NCBI GenBank assembly: GCA_021401465.1
Contig: JADDMT010000032.1
Location: 124,001-188,000 of the forward strand
Reading direction: 5' to 3'
Origin: Teratosphaeria epicoccoides
Lineage: Eukaryota; Ascomycota; Dothideomycetes; Mycosphaerellales; Teratosphaeriaceae
Length of the DNA: 64,000 bases
The translations under genes were made by a program, and so were the position numbers. Of the stretch, positions 56,315-64,000 are shown piece after piece (position 1 is the first letter of the stretch; each line of letters starts with the position of its first letter). The notes below the pieces were generated by a model. That model had not been told where the DNA came from, did no database searches, and saw only the letters and a program-made list of their open reading frames with translations.

Positions 56315-57508
56315 ATGCACGCAATCATGCTCGCAAGAGGCGTCTGGGCGCGGGAACGTCTTCGCCAAGACGGCGAGTACACCGGCATACTCGACCAGAG
56401 CGAGCAGGGCTACGGCACGCTCAGAAGCAGTCGGCAGGATTCTAGGAAACCCGCATATGAAGGCGTTGACTGGATGGCCAAGCTGGCAGACAACACTTTG
56501 ATCTCGAACTTGACGATTCCAGGCACGCATGACAGCGCGGCGTACACTTACTCCTGGCCTTTCGTCCAGACTCAAAACATGGACATCGCCGACCAGCTCA
56601 AAGCCGGTATTCGTTACTTTGACCTCCGCTGCGGCCTCCTCGATAACATACCAGAAATGGTCCACGGCTCTGCCCGGCTGGGGTTGACCCTCACATCGGT
56701 GCTGGACACCTTGTGCATGTGGCTTTCAAACCACAAATCCGAAGCACTTATCGTACAAATCAAACAAGATAGGAAGCCGGAGCGATCGACCGTACACTTC
56801 GCTCAGGCAATCTGGAAATGCCTGGCTAAAGACTCAGAGCGCTGGCGCACTGCTAATACCACGCCTACTCTGGCGGAGCTGAGGGGCAAGATACAGCTGT
56901 TGAGGCGATTCGAAGGTCCGAGTCTAAATGCTTATGGGATCGATGTGACGAGGTGGCAAGATAACCCTAGCAGGCCGTTCACGATTTACGGGAGACATCA
57001 GGTGCTACTCACTATCCAGGATCACTACAGCTTCCCAGATCCAGAGTCTTTGCCTAATTTGATTATCACGAAAGGCGGCGATGTGGCTGAGTTGCTCAAT
57101 CGAGCGGCCGATGATCCGGATGAGGGTCATTGGTATATCAATTTCACGAGCGCGTACGAGTTCAACTTCTACTATCAATTGCCACCTCGAGAAGTGGCGG
57201 TTGGAGGCTATTGGGCCTTTCATTGGGAGGACGGCATGAATCCTCGTATCAGCGGCTACTTGCAGCAGCATCCGGGCAAGCGGAGATACGGCATCGTTGC
57301 GATGGACTTCCCAGAGAAGGGTGCCGACGACTTGATCGAACGGCTGATTGCCTCCAATCACGAGGACGGAGTCAGCGATCCTCTTTCGACCCTCCAACGT
57401 CTTCTGAAGATCGTGGTCGTCATGCTACTGATTGTGCTCGCTGTGGCGGCTGTATCCGTGTCGGACAAATTCATGCACGATAGCGCCCAAAGCCACAGCA
57501 TTCGATGA
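56315..57508 (+). CDS. PI-PLC X-domain protein with C-terminal membrane anchor
   Basis: Single exon, 397 residues from ATG at 56315. After about 50 polar residues the bacterial-type PI-PLC X domain begins: WMAKLADNTLISNLTIPGTHDSAAY with catalytic His in GTHD, QLKAGIRYFDLRCG, the second His in EMVHGSARLGLTL, and LIVQIKQDRK. Further recognisable parts are RPFTIYGRHQVLLTIQDHY, HWYINFTSAYEF and YGIVAMDFPEKGADDLI. A single hydrophobic helix (IVVVMLLIVLAVAAVSV) lies near the C-terminus, suggesting a tail- or C-terminal anchor. Unlike PLC1 at 14-18 kb it has no PH, EF-hand, Y or C2 region. Such enzymes cleave phosphatidylinositol or GPI lipids; the substrate here is not known. Confidence 0.87.
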   Translation: MHAIMLARGVWARERLRQDGEYTGILDQSEQGYGTLRSSRQDSRKPAYEGVDWMAKLADNTLISNLTIPGTHDSAAYTYSWPFVQTQNMDIADQLKAGIRYFDLRCGLLDNIPEMVHGSARLGLTLTSVLDTLCMWLSNHKSEALIVQIKQDRKPERSTVHFAQAIWKCLAKDSERWRTANTTPTLAELRGKIQLLRRFEGPSLNAYGIDVTRWQDNPSRPFTIYGRHQVLLTIQDHYSFPDPESLPNLIITKGGDVAELLNRAADDPDEGHWYINFTSAYEFNFYYQLPPREVAVGGYWAFHWEDGMNPRISGYLQQHPGKRRYGIVAMDFPEKGADDLIERLIASNHEDGVSDPLSTLQRLLKIVVVMLLIVLAVAAVSVSDKFMHDSAQSHSIR

Positions 57509-58212
57509 CACAGCAAACCAAAGCCAGGACGTGTGCGGACCAACGGATCAGAGGAATTAACGCGGCAGTTAGGCACAGCTGGACATCCAGGCGCTTCAGA
57601 CCTCCAGAAAGGATGCTCAAAACGTCGACATCGTCTTCACAGCAACGGAGTCCACATCTTCCTCCGAGTCCTCTGCTACCCGGTCGTGGCTGCACCAGCA
57701 GGACATTGAACGCCCGGCAAAACTGCTTGCCAGGTGAAAACGAGACGACGGCAGTTACACGTTGTTACAGATACGCGAGAGTACTTGCAGCCATTCGAGA
57801 CCCACTATTACCACGACAGGTCGGCGAAGCTTCGATGAGTCTCGAAAGCGTATGTCGGGCACGAAGGCCTCCGAAGCACTGAATGGACGTGTGCGCTCGG
57901 CTATGGGAGGAACTGCAGCAGCTATTGTGCGCAGCGCCACGGCAGATTGAGGAGGGATAGGGGAGAAGGAGATGAGGATCCTAGAGGCGGGCGAAACCTT
58001 GGCGGCTGCTTGAGAGTCGTGCGATGATCGTGGGGACGTAACATCGGCAGGTGATTGACGAATGTGTACATACGTGTGATATGGAAGAGAGCATTTCGAG
58101 GATCAGGGTACGCCGCAAGAACTGCACACTGCACCTCAGCTTTTCAAGTATGCAACGCTGTTGTCTGGGGAACGTCATGACCTCTCTGCACGCACCACTT
58201 GAGTCATAATAT
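57509..58212. other. Convergent 3' intergenic region
   Basis: About 700 bp between two convergent genes; frames up to 125 codons without domains. No gene called. Confidence 0.5.
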
Positions 58213-59546
58213 CTACACCTTCCGCATGTCAACCACGCAGCGAATGCAGTCACCGGCCTTCATGTCGCTAAAAGCCTGGTTGATACCGGACAAGTTCTGG
58301 CGATGCGTGATGAACTCGTCGACCTTGAGCTTGCCATCCATGTAATCCTGAACCAAGCCCGGGAGTTGCGAACGGCCCTTGACACCGCCGAAAGCACAAC
58401 CAGTCCATTTGCGGCCCGTGACGAGTTGGAAGGCTGCGAGCGACAAATGTTAGCGACCGTGCGATTTGAAAGGATGAGAGGTATGACTTACGCCTCGTAG
58501 AAATCTCCTGCCCGGCCGCGGCAACACCAATGATGATACTCTGCCCCCACCCTTTATGACAAGCCTCCAATGCCGACCTCATCACATGCACATTCCCCGT
58601 GCAATCAAACGTATAATCACACCCCCCATCCGTCATATCCACCAACCGACTCTGAATCGTCTCGCCCTCCTTCAGATCTTTCGCCGGGTTGACGAAATCC
58701 GTCGCCCCGAACTTCGTCGACCACGCCTTCTTGCTCTCATTCACATCCACCACGATGATCTTCTCCGCCCCATTCTTCACCGCGCCCTGAATCACACTCA
58801 GCCCCACGCACCCGGCGCCGAAGACTGCGACGTTGGCGCCCCGCTCAATGCCGCCGTGGCCCGCCGTGATGACGGCGGCGCCGTAGCCGGTGGTGATGCC
58901 GCAGCCGAGCAGGCAGGTGCGGTCCATGGGGGCTTTGTCGGTGATGGCGACGACGGAGATGTCGGCGACGACGGTGTACTGGGAGAAGGTGGAGCAGCCC
59001 ATGAAGTGCAGGAGGTCTTTGCCTTTGCATTTCAGGCGCGAGGTGCCGTCGGGCATGACGCCTTTGCCTTGGGTGGCGCGGATTTTTCCGCAGAGGTTCG
59101 TCTTGCCGGATTTGCAGAATTTGCATTCTTTGCATTCGGGGGTGCTGGAGAAAAGGGTGCAAGTTAGTGATCGGTTCTCATTGAGAATCAGGCCGACTGC
59201 TCCCCGATGTTTCCATCCGGCTTTGTCGACTTTGGGTCCATGCACGCACAGGATATACATACTAGAGTGCCACGACATTGTCGCCCTTCTTCACATTCGT
59301 GACTCCCTCACCCACACTCTCGACGACGCCGGCACCCTCATGTCCCAGCACAATGGGGAAGGCGCCTTCCGGGTCCTTGCCCGAGAGGGTATAGGCATCG
59401 GTATGGCAGACACCAGTATAGTAGATCTGGATGCGAACCTCATGAGCCTTCGGAGGAGCCACGTCGATGTCCTCAATGGTGAGATCCTTGGCCGCCTCCC
59501 AGGCCACAGCGGCCTTGCAAGTGATGGTCTTCCCCTCGGTCGACAT
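58213..59546 (-). CDS. SFA1: S-(hydroxymethyl)glutathione dehydrogenase (class III ADH)
   Basis: Exons 59263..59546, 58492..59144 and 58213..58433, 385 residues. The start is MSTEGKTITCKAAVAWEA at 59546; the frame reaches further upstream without similarity. Catalytic zinc ligands are in GVCHTDAYTLSG, GHEGAG and GCGITTGYGA. The structural zinc site is CKECKFCKSGKTNLC, at the first exon junction (VALY-TPECKEC). The cofactor motif is FGAGCVGLSVIQG, followed by DVNESKK. The C-terminus has FQLVTGRKWTGCAFGGVKGRSQLPGLV and ends VVDMRKV. This is the class III pattern; it oxidises the glutathione adduct of formaldehyde and also reduces S-nitrosoglutathione in the cytosol. Introns of 118 and 58 nt have GTATGT and GTAAGT donors. 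Confidence 0.94.
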
Positions 59547-60428
59547 ATTGACTGATTTTGCTGCTGCCTTGATGTGATGCCAATGTGTACATGTAGTACT
59601 CCAGCAGTGCGGGAGAATGCGGGGCTGATGATGATGATGTAGAGAGGAGAAGTGGGAGAGACCAAAAGAAGAAAAATCGAATCGTCGCACGTACTTTCCC
59701 TGTCCTGCTGCTGTGCACTGACTGTCAACTGCCGATGATGTGGGTAGACAGTAGTCATCAGGAGGAAATAAAATCGTGAATGGTGGGGTCGAATCGTTGC
59801 CCCTCATCGACACAGCTCATCAGACGGAGAGCAAGTCCAGGCACTGCACTGCCAACACTGCCCTCCGGAGCTGCGGACCCAGAGCGGCTCGAGGGGGAAC
59901 ACCTGCCGGATGTGGCGAGTAAACGCTGCTGGATTCCATCGACAGAAGCGGACGACGTTCTGTAGGGGACTGCTTCGGCGCGTCGACAATGTTTGAAAGA
60001 GTCAGTGCCACCCGCTTCCGCTGGGTTGATGGGAGTGGGGAGATTCATGTTATCCGATGAGAGTATCGGGACCATCAAGGTGACAATCCGGACCGCGTGC
60101 AGCCATATGCAGTGCAGCGGTTCGGATTGAAGGAGAACAGTACCACCCTGCACAGCCAGACTGGCAATGCAGAAGCTCAACTCGTACATGCATTTCTGTC
60201 TACCTGCTCTCACGTGGAACGCCTGCTGAAATGAGTTTCAAAAACACATGCAAGACATCACGCCCCTCCTCATCCTCGCAGGCGAATCAATCCAAGTCTC
60301 GAGCGAGCTGCGCTGGCTTCCTCGCTGCCCCTCTTCTGTCGCCGGTCTCAACCTCCTCTATTCGTCTTGTTCCGGTGGTCTGCGCGTTGATATGCCACAT
60401 CTTGTCGGCGCTTTGAATTTCGGTGCAT
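59547..60428. other. SFA1 promoter and VMA3 downstream region
   Basis: About 880 bp between two same-strand genes; the part just upstream of 59546 is C/T-rich on the coding strand. No gene supported. Confidence 0.5.
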
Positions 60429-61398
60429 CTAGCACGAGGCGTCCGCGGCTCTAGAGTTCATGAGTAAGGCAACAATGAGACCGTAAAGACCTGCGCCGAC
60501 ATGGTCAGTCATAGTGCTTCAGTCATGTGTGCGGCGCTGTGATCATCGTATGAACACAGGGGTGTAGTCGACTTACCCAAAACTTCAGCGAAAATGAGGA
60601 TCAAAATCATGCCAACGAACAGTCTCGGCTGCTGCGCAGTCCCCCTCACACCGGCATCACCAACGATACCAATGGCAAAGCCAGCAGCCAGACCAGCGAG
60701 ACCGACGGAAAGACCAGCACCCAGCTGAATGAAATTGGAGAAAAGGGTGGTGTTTTGGCCCAGCTGGTTGGAGATCAAGACAGAAACGACGAGACCGTAG
60801 ATGGCAATGATACCCGCCATGATGACGGGAATGATGTCTGCAAATCATTCAAGATCAGCAAAGGACTCACAATGCTGCAAGGGCCTATGTTTGAAACTCA
60901 CTCTTGACGATCAGGTCGGGTCGAAGGACACCCATAGCGGAGATACCAACACCGGCCTTTGCAGTACCGTAGGCGGCGCCGAAGCAGGTGAAGACGATGG
61001 CGGACATGCAACCCATCGCTCCGAAGAACGGCTGTGTGTCCTTGTCAGCATGACAGCTTCATCTGCAGCCTCCATCTCGTTCCATAATCCGCTGCACAGC
61101 GTGTAGATGTCTTCTTTCTGAGTGACTTGATGCATATCCAAGTCATGGCGGGCTCTTTGACAGTGTTCGCGCGAGATACTAGGCAGCGCGACTCGGGAGG
61201 CGTTGGGGGCAGGACTTACGGCATACACGGGGCTACAAGCAACCGCAAGTCAGCACATGATCCTTTCAAAGGTACCCAGCACAGGACCTCTCAGCGCCCC
61301 TTGACCGCGCGCGATACCAGCTCTGCGCCTTTGACGTATTGTGCGCCCATCCTGCCAATGGTGAGGCCGGGCAAAACTCACCAGTTATCCGAAGACAT
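60429..61398 (-). CDS. VMA3: V-type H+-ATPase proteolipid subunit c
   Basis: Five exons: 61382..61398 (17 nt), 61220..61232 (13 nt), 60902..61031, 60577..60837 and 60429..60490, giving exactly 160 residues, the usual size. Translation MSSDNCPVYAPFFGAMG matches the start of fungal subunit c only if both tiny exons are used. Four membrane helices follow, with AAYGTAKAGVGI, VLRPDLIVKNIIPVIMAGIIAIYGLV, GFIQ-like FIQLGAGLSVGL, and AAGFAIGIVGDAGVRG. ILIFAEVLGLYGLIVALL contains the proton-carrying glutamate in helix four. It forms the rotating membrane ring that acidifies vacuoles. All introns (149, 188, 64 and 86 nt) have GT/AG ends; GTGAGT or GTAAGT donors throughout. Divergent from SNU13. Confidence 0.93.
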
Positions 61399-61769
61399 TG
61401 TGGCTGATTGGTGTTCCTTGGACCTCTGGAGTCAACTTGGCCTGCAGTAAATGATGCTCGAGATGACTCCGGCGATGACAGGAAGAGTATCGGGGCTGTG
61501 GTGATGTGGCGGTGGATGATGGATGGCGATGTCTTGCCAGCTTCCTCCCTCGCACTCGTCACGCAGAGGAGCTCGGACACGGCTGCACCCGCCTGAGCCG
61601 GAAAAACCCACACCTCCGGCACATAGAAAGCTGCCAGAATTTCGCGACAATCTCCCTTCTGAACACCGAAACCAACCCCCCCAAGGCCGTGAACCCACCA
61701 CCACCAGGGCGAGCCTCACCACCGCCATACCCAGCCACAAACCCGGCCCGCCTCGCACACTCTCCCGAC
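61399..61769. promoter_or_regulatory. Shared divergent promoter, VMA3 and SNU13
   Basis: 371 bp between two start codons of highly expressed housekeeping genes transcribed away from each other. No other gene fits, so both promoters and leaders must be here. No specific binding site identified. Confidence 0.65.
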
Positions 61770-62225
61770 ATGGCCACCGAATCCGCCGCCTGGCCCATCG
61801 CCGACCCAGCCCTCACCCAGGAAATCCTCGACCTCGTCCAACAAGCCTCGCACTACCGCCAGCTGAAAAAAGGCGCCAACGAAGCCACCAAGACCCTCAA
61901 CCGCGGCATCAGCGAGATTGTCATCCTCGCGGCCGACACCGCGCCGCTGGCCATCTTGCTGCACTTGCCGCTGTTGTGCGAAGATAAGAATACGCCGTAT
62001 GGTAAGTATCCGGAGCGAGCGCGAGCGTGCATGGGTTGGGATGAGACGCTGACGGAGAGGGTGGGGGGCGTGTGTGTAGTCTATGTGCCGAGCAAGATGG
62101 CGCTGGGCCGCGCTTGCGGGGTCAGCAGGGCGGTGATCAGCTGCTCGATTACTACGAACGAGGCGTCGGATTTGAGGGAGCAGATCCGCGCGTTGAAGAA
62201 TAAGGTGGAGAGGTTGATGATCTAG
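61770..62225 (+). CDS. SNU13: Snu13/15.5K RNA-binding protein
   Basis: Exons 61770..62001 and 62080..62225, 125 residues, standard size. The open frame reads through the 78 nt intron and begins upstream at 61506, but the family starts with MATESAAWPIADPALTQEILD at 61770. Hallmarks are RQLKKGANEATKTLNRG, the kink-turn RNA-binding motif of the L7Ae family, LLHLPLLCEDKNTPY joined by splicing to VYVPSKMALGRACGVSR, and the C-terminus ALKNKVERLMI. It binds the U4 snRNA 5' stem-loop and box C/D snoRNAs. The intron donor is GTAAGT and its acceptor TGTGTGTAG, and its removal restores the conserved PYVYVPS. Confidence 0.94.
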   Translation: MATESAAWPIADPALTQEILDLVQQASHYRQLKKGANEATKTLNRGISEIVILAADTAPLAILLHLPLLCEDKNTPYGKYPERARACMGWDETLTERVGGVCVVYVPSKMALGRACGVSRAVISCSITTNEASDLREQIRALKNKVERLMI

Positions 62226-62866
62226 GTTTGCGGGTTTGCGGACTGGGGAGACAGGCACGGCATGGCATGGCGGCTTCCAGTTGACTCTGTGAGGCTGCGG
62301 CAGCGGGCAGGATGAGAGATGAACGGCGTGGACAGCGAGAATCGCGTATACCGCTGGACTTGTGTATATTGATCAGATAGGTGGCTTCTCTGCGTAGAGC
62401 GAAGGAGACGCAGCGATGCACGGAGGTTGCATACTCGCCCACATGGTATGCGAAAGTGTTCAGGCGCTTCTTCATCACTTGCTGCGATGCTACAGAGAAC
62501 GAGGAGTCATAAACCATACTGGGGCCTTGGTGCACGCACACACCGGCTGATGTGGCAGCAATTTCGATCTCATACACACTGCGCGTATCACTCTATCAAG
62601 TCATTTCCGACAAGAGCCCGAAGCTACCTAGGTGTAAAGATGGTGCTGCCGTATGATGTGGACAGCGCAATGTGTTACCTTGTAGCACGTGCGAGACTTA
62701 CCAATGCCACAATCCAAGCACTACGTATCTCCTGTTCTCTGAGTGTGTTCGCGACTAGATCGCGAAAAGCAACAGTACCATCAAGACCGCCTGATGACCC
62801 GGGCCCGCAGCTCATCCCGACCTCCTCCAAAAACTCCTCTACCAACCAAACCACCGCTCCCGTCCA
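62226..62866. other. Convergent region between SNU13 and Argonaute
   Basis: About 640 bp with no supported gene; contains both 3' untranslated regions. Confidence 0.5.
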
Positions 62867-64000
62867 TCACAACCAAAACATCCGATCATCAAAACTCGGA
62901 TGCAAGGACTCACTCTCTTCCTCCCCTGCCAATCAATCGGCCACGGACACCACTCCTTTGTCCCCATAATCAACCCCGCAACCCTCTTCCCATACACCCT
63001 CGCCCCCTCCTTCTTCCCCATCCCCTTCTCCTCCTCCGTCATCTTCCAGCCCGGCTCGTCCTTCCCCGCCGTATACGCCTTCAAGTACGCCGCCCTGCGC
63101 TCACAAAGCCGATCCGCATAATATGCAGGACCCGCGTAACTCACGCCCTTCGTCGCGCGCGCATAGTTATAACAGAATGCGTGCGTGAGGTTCTGGATCT
63201 TCTCGACGGTGAGGGAGCCGGGGACGAGCACGGTGTAGTGGCCTGATTTGGCGGTTCCTTGCAGCGCTTCGTGGGATTGGAGAAAGAAGTCGAAGATTTT
63301 GTCGCCGAGAATGGGTGGGCGGGTGATGACGGAGTCGACGAGGAGGCCGGGCTTCGGGTTGCCGTTGCGGAGGTCATCATGCTTGGTTTGCGGGTTGCCG
63401 CGCTTGTCATTCTTCGTGACTAGCTTGCTAGTGGAGGAAGGCAGGCCGGTGCCGGATTTGGTGGTCTGGGCTTCGAAGCGGCAGAAGAGGCGGGTGTTGT
63501 GGCGCTTGCCGACGACAATAAAAGTGAGGTCCAGTGGGAGGTCGTGGCGGCCTGGAACGTTGTGTCGCTTCATCTCGGCTCGGACGTCGTTGAAGGCGTC
63601 GTGGACTTGGGGGATCTCGTCCTTTCGAACAATACTGAATTGATCTTCGCCGACGCCGTCGCGGTAGAAGATCATGCGCTTCGGGAGCGCACCAGTAGCT
63701 TTGGTGTATGACTTGACTCTTTCGTACACCATGTCCTTCAGCTCCTCGATGATCTCTTGGTGCGATGCCTGAAGACGCATCGAGCCTGGGAAGTTCGCAA
63801 AGCCTTTGTCAGTGTTGCCAACTACTGATGCGATCGATGGGCAATTTGCCATCTGGGTTGGAGCATGCGTGACATCTGCGCCGATGACGATGGTGTCCGG
63901 CTCAATGTCTCTGAAGATCGGCTTGTTCGAGCGGTCGAGGAGCTGATGATTCTGGCCTTTCAGCTTCGAATGGACCTTCAGCGCCAGGTTCGACAAGACC
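62867..64000 (-). CDS. Argonaute (QDE-2-like), C-terminal part, 5' partial
   Basis: Piwi domain, open through the right window edge, so N, PAZ and MID domains lie outside. Seen: NLALKVHSKL, TIVIGADVTHAP (first catalytic Asp), SMRLQASHQEII (Glu finger region), RMIFYRDGVGEDQF (second Asp), FIVVGKRHNTRLF, KPGLLVDSVITRP, FDFFLQSHEALQGTAKSGHY and VSYAGPAYYADRLCER. The simple open frame ends at 62839 with no family-like terminus. An intron 62921..62997 (GTGTAT donor after GAR, AG acceptor) instead gives EESESLHPSFDDRMFWL and a stop at 62867, matching the usual Argonaute ending (hydrophobic MFWL-type). The exact acceptor is uncertain. The position of animal His807 is Asp here (YYAD). Role: small-RNA-guided silencing (quelling type). 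Confidence 0.88.

Noticed and set aside
58556..59555. Plus-strand frames of about 200 codons
   Set aside because: They are antisense shadows of the conserved SFA1 coding exons.

Overview
This window reads as nuclear DNA of a filamentous ascomycete (Pezizomycotina). A Dothideomycete is my best guess; that class assignment is inference. The evidence is: short spliceosomal introns of about 43-270 nt with GT/AG ends; intron-bearing eukaryotic housekeeping genes (URB2, ERV41, VMA3, SNU13, dynactin p25); and fungus-specific genes (a Pom1-type DYRK kinase, the NsdD GATA factor, the Ste2 pheromone receptor, Zn2Cys6 and HET proteins, a CYP504-like P450). No bacterial operon structure, viral genome or CRISPR array was seen.

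Layout. 1-17.9 kb is a dense housekeeping block: DYRK kinase (5' end outside the window), URB2, a GPI-anchored PEBP-like protein, ERV41, an SDR oxidoreductase and phosphoinositide phospholipase C. 17.9-22.3 kb is gene-poor. 22.3-31.3 kb looks like a catabolic gene group in decay: an amidase pseudogene, a divergent Zn2Cys6 regulator, an NCS1 permease pseudogene and an apparently intact phenylacetate-hydroxylase-like P450. 31.6-43.7 kb holds a disordered protein, a HAD phosphatase of the HDHD5/CECR5 type, a BRCT protein, the Ste2 receptor and a FAM32A homologue. 43.7-49.8 kb is poor and decayed, with a disordered-protein gene, coding-like fragments and a HET-domain pseudogene. 49.8-55.2 kb holds nsdD behind a 3.7 kb upstream region without genes. 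55.2-64 kb is again dense: dynactin p25, a PI-PLC X-domain protein, glutathione-dependent formaldehyde dehydrogenase, VMA3 and SNU13 sharing a promoter, and an Argonaute cut by the right window edge.

Working together. Several genes concern polarity, mating and development (Pom1-type kinase, Ste2, NsdD, PLC, dynactin), but nothing suggests co-transcription and I treat this as coincidence. The only real functional group is 22-31 kb. An amide hydrolase, its likely regulator, a nitrogenous-compound permease and an aromatic hydroxylase would suit uptake and breakdown of an aromatic or nitrogen-containing compound. Two of the four carry several inactivating lesions, so the pathway seems to be eroding.

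Exon boundaries were read by eye from splice sites, reading frame and family conservation; no alignment or RNA evidence was available. Several long open frames start at non-ATG codons, and I moved those starts to the first plausible ATG or splice acceptor.
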